DNA of 64,000 bases from Pachyseris speciosa (taxonomy: Eukaryota > Cnidaria > Anthozoa > Scleractinia > Pachyseridae): positions 159,501 to 223,500 of the forward strand of contig JAEMWC010000663.1 in assembly GCA_016490735.1 (NCBI GenBank), in the 5' to 3' direction. Below the pieces are notes generated by a model, which did not search any database, was not told the origin of the DNA, and saw only the letters and a program-made list of their open reading frames with translations. A program made the position numbers and the translations under genes. This document shows positions 57,101-64,000 of this stretch, piece after piece; the first letter of the stretch is position 1; every line of letters starts with the position of its first letter.

Positions 57101-60100
57101 ACGTCAACTGCACCGCGGGTGTTGATGTTTCCTGTCAAGGGTGTCAAGATTGACCAGTTGTAGGGTATACCAATAGCTGGAAAACCAGAACTGGTCCATT
57201 AAAGAAAGTTTCACAGGCTCTCCTTTCACCCTCTCCCCCCAGCAACCGCGTGACTTTCTAACTTATTCCCAAAAAACAAATATCCGAGAACCTGGAACAG
57301 GCTAGGCAATAAAAAGTTGTATGTTTACCTTCAACACAGAAAACCATCAAAGTCCATTGCCTTACATGTAACTACTGCAGTAAGTACATTGATTTTGTTT
57401 TGAAACTGCTGAGATGTTTATTAACACAGTTGGATGCACATGAAACAGGGATAAAATTTGGTAATCTATCATGGTATTAAATCATTAATAATTTCATAAC
57501 AAAACTACTTATAATTATGTTAAGAAACCCACTGATTTTCATACTGCATACATATTTTGCAAAATTTTAATGTACTGGTTGGTACTTCTTCTTACCATAC
57601 TAAAGCCACAACCAAGAACTCTGTCAGTGCTTCCCAACCAAAGTATCCTGGAGTCCTTAATTCCACCAAAGCCATTGCATTCCTGCAGCACATCACAACA
57701 ACAATAACACTGTCAGTAATACGAGTTTGTGTGGTATTTAAGGTGAACAGAGGTGAATATAAATATGGATGTAATAAAAAAAATTGGGCTTTCTTTGATA
57801 TCAACTTTGCAAATAATTAATCCTACTTGCTAAGGTTATTTTCTCTTTCCCATTAGAATGACCAAAGTTCCAACAAAAGTAGCAATATGATCAAAATGAC
57901 TGCATTACCACAACAACAGAAGAGCTGCGAGGATCTAATATTCGTATCTTCTTGTCCTGAAAGAATACAGAAAATAAATAAAGTAACATAACACAGTCAA
58001 GTTAACAATATGCACTTATTATGTGATGTGAATACAGCACCCTCTGAATACCTGGTAGGTATGCTGTTGTGAACAGCCACATGCAATGAAATTATTCCTT
58101 CATCCAGCAGAATAGCACAATATGGTTAGGGTCAGGGTAAGGATTAAGCAAGGAAAATCAAGAATTCTTCAATTGTTTATACCAACATTTCAGTCTACAT
58201 TTAGTAATGTTTGAACCTTTTCCCACAAGACAAAGGTGCTTATACTTTTCTACATCATCCTAAGACAGATATGTTAGCATTAGAGCATACAGTAGTTTGT
58301 TTGAATATAAACTCTTTTAGCAGTTTTATGTTACATTACTTGTGACTCTTTATTTTTACAGTCATTTTGACACAGTAGTACTGTATGCCAGCTAACTAAA
58401 TTTTACTGTTTGTGTCAAGACCTGCATGCAAGATAACTTCTAGTTAAAAAGTAGAACCACTCACTTTACTTGACGTAACTAATAAAGAACCATCTCCTTT
58501 CCAACAAAAACTTTGAACTACATCATTGTGGTTTTCCATGTCTACAAAATAAAATAATGTCTGTGAATGATGTATATATATGTCTGAAATTAATCATATA
58601 TGAAACACAACTGTGAGGATCATTCTTCATTTGAAAATCGTATATTTATTAATTTGAATCTCAGTATATCTTAAAAAAGCTATGCTCATCAAAAGTGGAC
58701 TACTGGCTATCAGTACTCACTGTATTTTTGCTGCTGCTTTTGTACATCCCAGATGGTGATTGACTTCCCACATGAACTTCCTAGTACCTGTAATTTGATT
58801 ATTTTAAAATATGAAATAACCTTACACACACTGGGACTAAGATTCCTATTATATGAAAATGTTATTACATCTAAATGGATCCAAGGCAACTTGCATAGAT
58901 GGTATTCCCCTGAGGCTACTGAAAGCATCTGCCCCTGCCTTGGCGGCCCCTTGAATCGCTTGATAAATTATTGTCTTGAACAATCTTGCTGGATTAGCGA
59001 ATGGAAATCTAGTAACATCAGTCCAGTGTTTAAAAAGGGATGTGAAGCCACCAAAGTCAATTTTCGCCCCATCTCAATCCTACCCTGTGCATCCAAGATC
59101 TTGCAACGAATCATGTATAATCAACTGTACAACTACTTTGTTTCACACCGTTTACTCTCTGACAGTCTGTCTGGCTTCCTAAAGGGGCATTCATGTTGCA
59201 CGGCCCTGTTGAAGATTACTGAGGACTGGAGAGAAGCAATAGATGAGAGACAAACAGTCTCTGCAGTGTCTATAGATCTGAGTAAGGCATTTGACACTAT
59301 ATGCCACTGTCTCCTGTTAAGAAAGTTAGAGGCATATGGGGTTCTGGACCACTCCCTTGAACTGATCCGCTCTTACCTTATCAATCACAAGCAACGAGTC
59401 AAAATAGAGAACACCTATTCAAACTGGCGTGTAGTCCAGTGTGGTGTCCCGCAAGGATCTCTCCTGGGACCGCTCTTGTTTAATATATACATCAACGACA
59501 TAACCCGTATTACCAAGAATATGGAATTGAGGCTCTACGCAGATGACACAACCATTTATGCTGCTAGTACCGTAATTCACCTGCAACCTTGGAATTCTAC
59601 ATAAACAGTGACCTGGTGCGATTAGCACAATGGCTTGAAGATAACTACCTCACCATCAATGCCACCAAGACACAGGCTATGATTGTTGGCAAATCCAACT
59701 ATAATTATGAGCTCACCATAATGTCAAATAATATTCTGGCTATTGATGAACGTAAGTTGCTGGGCGTGACGATTGACAACAAGCTCACTATCTCTTCACA
59801 TATCAAATTGGTTCTTAGTAAAATTCATGCAAAGATGGCCGCCTTGTGCAGAATTAGGAACTTTATTGACAGTAACACAGCACTTAAATTATATAAGTCG
59901 TACATTCTACCTCACTTTGACTATTGTAGCCCTGTTTTTATAGGAATTAATAACACTTTATCAGATAAGTTAGAACATACCAATTATTACGGGCTTGGAA
60001 CTCTCTTCAATCTACCTAAGTCTATTAGTTATGAGCAGATCTTGTCACAGTACAATTTAGATTCTATCAAGCATAGGCACCTGGTCCAAGTTCTCACACT

Positions 60101-62277
60101 TGTGTACAAAGGCTATCCTAATTATATAAGTAATATGTTTAGAATTAAGAACTGCGCTTATAATTTTCGCGGTATTGGTAGTAGACTCGACCAGCCGGCC
60201 CCCAGCACCAGTTCTAAACGCAGATCTTTTTCGTATATTGCGTGCCGTCCCTGGAATAATTTACCCTCGCATGTTAGGGAGGCCCCTAACCTTAAAAATT
60301 TTCTTAGCCAACTCAAGAAAGTTAAGTTGAGTCAGGACTTGTGATTCCTACTCTGACTAGATTTTATTGTAGCTGATAGTATAAATGGTTTTAAATTTTT
60401 TTTACTAATTTTTAGTCTTTTTTACATTTTTACCCGGGCTGCGCGCGTCTCGCGCAGCGCCCGGGTCTTAAACTACCGACGGTTCTTCTTTTTCGTCATC
60501 GAGTATCATCCACAAATGGCACTTCCAGCGTTTCTGCGCAAGCGCTAACTATTTTTAACAACAGTGATGCGTGTTGTCACGTATGGGAAAATGTCGATTC
60601 ATCTTGTGGCTTTTGAAGTCTGAACAAACAATATGTTAAGAGAAGTGTCTATGCGAATGTTTGCAAGTTCAACGGCGAGAAGAAAGTTTTTAACATGAGT
60701 AAACTTAACGGCAGATGGACTGCCATGTTTCCCCGTGTCTGCTTCAGTAGACAGCGAGTAGTCTCTCTCTGTGGGGGCACGTGCGCGCGCGAAGTTGCGA
60801 GGAGACGCGACGCGTGGGGAGCGCCAAAAATTAGAGACTACAGACAAAGGGAGTTTGACCTTTCATGGCCGAGTGATTCGAGTGTAAATCTCATATCAAC
60901 AGCAAGAATGATGCCTGTTGTCACGTATCGGAAAATGTCGATTCACCTTGTGTTTTTGAAGTCTGAACAACTAATATGTTAAGACAAGTGTCTATACGAA
61001 TGTTTGCAAGTTCAACAGCGAGAAGAAAGCTTTTAACATGACCAAAATTTAACTCCAGATGGACTGCCATGTTCCCGTATCCGCTCCATTGAGATGTACA
61101 TTTTGTTGAATAACTCAAGTACGGGATATCACACACCCCTGAGACTTTGACAGGTAGTTTATTTACTATTTTGCTCCAATATCTCAATTTCTGGACTTTA
61201 ATTTTTAAATGATAAGCGATTATATTTTACAAATGTACTAGCGTCCCTTGAAACTGTCCAGAAACGTTCCTTTCTTGTGTTTCAAATGACCCTGGATTGA
61301 CGTATTTGTAAACAGTTTCACTCTGCTAATTAATTTTCTACTCACATTTCACCGGGACTCCATTCACATTTATGCGAAAAAATCCAACATCGTTCGATAA
61401 GCGTTTCCTTCCTCAAACAATTATCCATCGAAGCGAAAACAAGTGTGCTTAGTTTTTTTTTTTTTGGAATCAATACACTATTTTTATCACCTTGCATAAC
61501 GATAAACCTCTGTGGCCTAAAGGTCATTGTTCCTGCCTGTGACGCAGCTAACCCGGGTTCGATGTCTTTTAGTGGTATATATCACGGGCTTTATTTTTTC
61601 TGTTTCTCTTTTTCTTGTTCTTTTAGAAATATTTTTTACAAGTGTTATAATTATTGTGCTCAATGGTTGAGCTGTATTTTAGAGGAATATATGTTGATAG
61701 GGGTCTAAAGAAATAGACTCCAACACAAGCTAAACACAATGCGTCCGATGTAAGAAAGACAGACTTCCCTCTCTTCTTTTGTTTAGCACTAAGTTAGGGA
61801 TACAATACTGTTTTTTGCAAGCCCGGGTTTAGGCTAATTGTAGCCTCTTGTCTTAGTTTATAGTTATTGTAGATACATGTTCATTTTTGTAACGAGTCTT
61901 TTTCTTAGACTCATCAATGTCACGTGTCTAAATAAAGTTTTTCAGTTTCAGTTCAGTTCAGTTACATGCGATGTGACCTAGCTAATACCGGTACTCTGGC
62001 TCAGGTATTAGCTAAGCCATGATGACAAGGTCTAACATTAGGCTGAAACAGCTGTCCATGGCTGCTAATACTCACTCACATTTAACTTGGTTGATTTAAA
62101 GGGTAATACCTGCTACCATATGGCCATAGTGCCCAATGGGTGGCTTACCTAAACACATTAATTTGTGAGGTATCCCTTGTAAGATTCCTGAACATTAAAT
62201 GTTCAGGATGAACAAAAATAAAGAAATTGTCCCCCAGTAGATGTGTGACACTTAAATCCATACAAAATTTCAAAAAA

Positions 62278-62313
<36 letters not shown>

Positions 62314-63778
62314 AAATTGAGAAAAAAGTGTCAAAGTGATATCTTGTGAAAAAAAAAACCTTTCCAGCATAGCCCTCCTTCAGTGTGAAAACTGTTGTCA
62401 ATTTAAATCTCAGTAAAGGCTTTGGGTTCATTTGTTTGGTTATCCGACCAGACAAGAAACCATTGAGGCACCCATCGTTTTTACCTTAAATATCCTCACA
62501 AGATGTTTCCTCAATAAATAATTCAGTTTTTACCCTGCACAATAAGAAGTGAATTATCTTAGACTATTGCACAAGCTAAAAATGCAGTTTACATTCAAAT
62601 TCCCATCCTAGGAGAGGGCATACTTCCTTAAAAATTCTGAATGCTGTATATTCACAATTCCGAATCAACATCAAAGATAACACCATTCTCAGAAATTTAA
62701 TCAACATTTATAGATACACATACAACAACTACTTTCAAGCACAATTCAAATCAGGCACTAATATCATTATGTAATGTGCTAGACTGCATTCATGACAATA
62801 CAATATGTTACCTCACTAGCTGAAGGATGGAACAGGACATTCTCAACACGGCACTAAAACACAAAAATAAGACACATGGACAGTTGCCTAAGGTAACCCA
62901 CACAAAAATCACAAATGGCAAATTGCTGGCCTTTAAAAATGTATCCACACTTCCTTGTCACAAAATTGCTGAGTAATTTCCTCCTTGAAAATTACACCAT
63001 TTGCAGCAAAGTTTTATAAATTTCAAATTAATATACTTACAGGTTGAAGTGGGAGATCATAAAGTGCTGAGGATAGCTGCGCCTTTATTCCTTCTTCTGG
63101 AATTTCCCAGAGTTTTATCTAATGCACAAAATCCTTTTTATTAACAGGAAATAATAAATAAAAACAATTACATAACAATTGAACCCTATTAAATCCAAGA
63201 AACAACAACAACAACAAACAATTTTCATTGCCGCTTTGAATGATATTTACTACAAATTTTGTTTAAAAAATTCATTATTAAAATCACTTTTCACCAGGAG
63301 AGGTTACAAGCCCTCATCCTGTAAATAAAGGCTTCTCTTACTGGATATTCACCCCTAATGAACATATTTTGCCATTAACCCTTTGTTTAGTGAATGTGTT
63401 TATAGCTTTATGGAAATTGTACTATTACAAAATTATAGGGGTAGATTCCACAGAGGTGGAATTTGTTACACATAGGAGATTTCCCAAATGGGATATATAT
63501 GGCAAGTGATGAAGCAAAACTGTTACTCACAGAGCAATCGTATGAACAAGTACAAAGAAGCCTTCCATCAAAAGGTGAGAAATCCATGTCAGTTATAAAA
63601 TCTGTGAAAGACAAAATAATTTGATACATAGGCTGATCACACCCACTGGTCACTAAAAACCAAATGAAAACTGTATCAGCCATGTCACACCAGTCCTCAC
63701 CTGAGTGAGCATGTAGCATTGGAAGTGAATTGTCTTTTCTGCCGACATCTCCAAGTGGAAGAACACCAAGACTTCCTC
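42956..63778 (-). CDS. CORO7: Coronin-7, 27 exons in window, 5' end beyond right edge
   Basis: Actin- and Golgi-trafficking coronin with two WD40 propellers. Exons, 5' to 3': 63778-63701, 63601-63531, 63118-63041, 62853-62812, 58787-58721, 58541-58465, 57956-57909, 57682-57596, 55770-55688, 55382-55328, 54712-54652, 54027-53882, 53652-53557, 53225-53094, 52652-52353, 51579-51471, 51189-51103, 50426-50284, 50022-49918, 48825-48737, 47507-47369, 46880-46791, 45263-45147, 44912-44777, 44101-44007, 43763-43674, 42964-42956. Phases agree at all junctions; total about 875 residues against 925 in human. First propeller: 'TDMDFSPFDG', 'ITIWDV', 'REVVVWDI', ending in 'DFHGDLFPDT'. A Pro/Lys/Gln-rich linker follows. 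The second propeller opens with the coronin signature 'VSKFRH', then 'VSIWEIP', 'DLTVKIWDI', and ends in 'YFQDDLFPDT'. The C-terminus is the acidic 'GVDDDEWDD', like the human 'DEDEW' Arp2/3-binding-type tail. All introns are GT-AG except after 47369 (GC donor). Residues before about 50 are outside the window. Confidence 0.95.
45410..46492. mobile_element. About 1.08-kb element with 150-bp inverted ends, in a CORO7 intron
   Basis: 45410-45562 and 46329-46492 are inverted copies (shared TAGTTTTGATTAATTGCGAA, CATTATTTGTTTCAAACTTT and TGTAATCATTCAAC). Inside are a LINE/SINE-like tail ending AATAAAGTATGTATG and the microsatellite at 45832. No transposase is seen. Confidence 0.7.
45832..45961. repeat. 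(GTAT)n microsatellite
   Basis: About 30 GTAT units with ACATGTAT interruptions near both ends. It follows CAGTCACGTTAATAAA, so it is probably the simple-repeat tail of a retroelement. Long frames over it on both strands are artefacts. Confidence 0.95.
46604..46758. repeat. Perfect 70-bp inverted repeat in a CORO7 intron
   Basis: Arms 46604-46673 and 46689-46758 are exact complements. The 15-base spacer GCCACTCAAAGTGGG adds five more pairs around a 3-base loop. The hairpin lies 32 bases inside the intron from the exon ending at 46791, so it is present in the CORO7 pre-mRNA. A shorter worn relative of one arm is at 62152-62185 (CACATTAATTTGTGAGGTAT), which points to a transposon origin. Confidence 0.9.
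47367..47368 (-). other. GC-type 5' splice site in CORO7
   Basis: The exon ends ...GCTAAG and the intron starts GCATGT. The next exon resumes in phase 0 with 'GETTILAYE', so the boundary is fixed by protein alignment. The flank fits the strict AAG|GCaagt-like consensus of GC-AG introns. Confidence 0.75.
47688..47985. repeat. Dispersed repeat family C, copy 2, in a CORO7 intron
   Basis: Closely matches 17316-17610, from TACAATGTCTCAAGGG to GCTGCACAGGCC, in the same orientation. It has no coding capacity. Confidence 0.75.
48245..48418. mobile_element. Foldback MITE with AAAATGGCGGCCAAT ends, in a CORO7 intron
   Basis: The left arm 48250-48312 and right arm 48348-48415 are inverted (shared TTTGTTTGCATGTTA, CCCTCTTTGCCTCAT). 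No duplication is evident. Confidence 0.65.
49058..49250 (+). mobile_element. tRNA-derived SINE family B, copy 2, in a CORO7 intron
   Basis: Same head (GGCACAGTGGTGAGAGC, GGTTCGATTCCTGG) and body (TTCTCTGCTCTGAGAGGTTT) as 13845-14037. It is antisense to CORO7. An ATT-rich tail follows at about 49300-49325. Confidence 0.85.
49514..49664. repeat. (AGTC)n then (ATTC)n compound microsatellite in a CORO7 intron
   Basis: About 10 AGTC units pass into about 26 ATTC units. The Ser/Phe/Ile-repeat frame across it is not a gene. Confidence 0.95.
52180..52350 (+). mobile_element. LINE 3' tail ending at a CORO7 splice donor
   Basis: A 3' UTR-like TTTAGGCCTCCTCGCCATTG, then TGTGGTGTGGCAAAATAAATAAAT... 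with about nine AAAT units ending at 52346. Similar to the LINE tail at 26100-26165. It is antisense to CORO7. Its tail touches the donor of the 300-base exon: the intron begins GTAAGTTATTTATTTA. Confidence 0.7.
54112..54620. mobile_element. Inverted tRNA-like SINE pieces in a CORO7 intron
   Basis: 54112-54250 is an inverted copy of two separated pieces, 54251-54305 and about 54515-54617 (shared AGATATTGTGCATCA, CCAGATGGGATTTGAACCCA). The right piece keeps a tRNA-like head at 54492-54566 (A box AGCTCAGTGGTTAGAGC, B box GGGTTCAAATCCC). Between are imperfect copies of GATATGCCTTAATGTGACTG (54317, 54370) with GCGTGATGCAGTT. The acceptor stem is mismatched, so this is a SINE head and not a tRNA gene. 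Confidence 0.7.
56030..56180 (-). mobile_element. tRNA-like SINE in a CORO7 intron
   Basis: On the minus strand: GGCTTCATAGCTCAGTTGG at 56177 down, B box GGGTTCAAACCCC, then CAACTGTGAGGATCATTCTT. The anticodon loop and 3' acceptor strand are altered. A fragment of the same body lies at 58610-58634. It is in the same sense as CORO7. Confidence 0.65.
56408..57312. mobile_element. Worn DNA element with AGCCTGTTCCAGG ends in a CORO7 intron
   Basis: AATAGCCTGTTCCAGGCTCT at 56408 faces AACCTGGAACAGGCTAGGCA at about 57290-57310; a further match follows (TATTGGTGGC / CCCCCAGCAACC region). No transposase frame. Confidence 0.6.
58872..60350 (+). pseudogene. 5'-truncated LINE in the largest CORO7 intron
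   Basis: Reverse transcriptase from about motif 1 to the C-terminus: 'WKSSNISPVFKKG', 'FRPISILPCASKIL', 'DLSKAFDTI', 'GVPQGSLLGPLLF', catalytic 'LRLYADDTTIY' (about 59530-59565), then after a frameshift near 59585 'QWLEDNYLTINATKTQ' and 'LYKSYILPHFDYCSPVF', ending at a TGA near 60342. An earlier frameshift lies near 58955 and the 5' end is missing, so there is no endonuclease or ORF1. The motifs fit the CR1/jockey group of LINEs. It is antisense to CORO7, inserted between exons 62853-62812 and 58787-58721. Confidence 0.85.
60432..60466. repeat. GC-rich hairpin ACCCGGGC...GCCCGGGT
   Basis: An imperfect 35-base palindrome with CGCGCG-rich arms in otherwise AT-rich sequence, just past the LINE end. 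Confidence 0.7.
60563..61090. repeat. Pair of 180-bp direct repeats, 346 bp apart
   Basis: 60563-60745 and 60909-61090 share TGTTGTCACGTAT, AAAATGTCGATTCA, TTTGCAAGTTCAAC and GATGGACTGCCATGTT in the same order. The spacer (60746-60908) is GC-rich with CACGTGCGCGCGCG. They may be LTRs of a tiny TRIM-like element or a tandem duplication. Confidence 0.7.
61495..61960 (+). mobile_element. Possible tRNA-derived SINE in a CORO7 intron
   Basis: CTGTGGCCTAAAGGTCATTG and CCCGGGTTCGATGTC resemble A and B boxes. The far end reads AATAAAGTTTTTCAGTTTCA followed by CAGTT repeats, like a SINE/LINE tail. The body is unassigned. Confidence 0.45.
62270..62396. repeat. (AAAT)n plus dispersed repeat, copy 2
   Basis: AAAT units at 62272-62310, then AATTGAGAAAAAAGTG through TTCAGTGTG, matching 12000-12105. 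Confidence 0.65.
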
Positions 63779-64000
63779 CTTGACAAATATAGTATATTAG
63801 TATATACTACACATGTGAATAGTACTTTTTGCATGCTCTGATTGGTTAACTCAGAGGTGATTAGCAAGTACTAGTCACCTCCTAGCAGCACGCGCATGCG
63901 CAAGATTTTACAATGTCCAATCGCTAGTCAGTATATTGTCACACATAGAGTAATGTTTTGGTCCACTAATTCAGCTTGTGTGGTATACACTAAAACAATT
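63779..64000. other. CORO7 intron, right edge
   Basis: No further exon is visible before the window ends. The sequence includes CACGCGCATGCGCAAG at about 63890 and looks like part of a MITE. Confidence 0.5.

Overview
The window looks like nuclear DNA from an anthozoan cnidarian, most likely a stony coral. That identification is an inference. It rests on spliced genes with GT-AG introns, AT-rich non-coding DNA, and a dense mix of eukaryotic transposons: BEL/Pao, Penelope-like, LINEs, tRNA-derived SINEs, hAT, Tc1/IS630-type DDE, pogo-like elements and many foldback MITEs. No prokaryotic gene organisation is present.

There are two host genes, both on the minus strand. (1) An adenylyl cyclase type 9 gene (ADCY9) has almost its whole coding sequence in one exon, 26936-30331, with ATG at 30331. 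A splice donor ends that exon, and a tiny candidate terminal exon lies at 24849-24869. Its upstream region (about 30332-30760) carries two CACGTG E-boxes and TATA-like boxes. (2) A coronin-7 gene (CORO7/POD1) covers 42956 to beyond the right edge. I reconstructed 27 exons whose phases agree at every junction; they code for about 875 residues, from near the start of the first WD40 propeller to the acidic, tryptophan-containing C-terminus. Only about the first 50 residues should lie outside the window. ADCY9 and CORO7 also sit near each other, in the same order and orientation, on human 16p13.3 (from memory), so this looks like an ancient conserved neighbourhood.

Region by region: 1-2582 is the 5' part of a decayed BEL/Pao retrotransposon on the minus strand (LTR, primer-binding site, gag, protease). 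2.6-5.2 kb holds hAT-like, DDE and LINE remnants. 5.8-13.3 kb is a run of palindromic DNA elements. 13.3-19.6 kb holds a SINE, microsatellites, two hAT C-terminal fragments and a LINE fragment. 19.6-24.8 kb is intergenic with nested foldback elements. 24.8-30.8 kb is ADCY9. 30.8-42.9 kb is intergenic; it holds a long hairpin, a Penelope-like element between two palindromes that carry hammerhead-like motifs, a pogo-like element, a MITE with a 7-bp target duplication, a minisatellite and a SINE. 42.9-64 kb is CORO7, whose introns carry LINE, SINE and MITE insertions and a perfect 70-bp hairpin.

The two host genes work in different processes: cAMP production at the membrane, and actin/Golgi trafficking. 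Nothing in the sequence links them functionally beyond position. Apart from them, nearly all coding-like sequence is broken transposon sequence.
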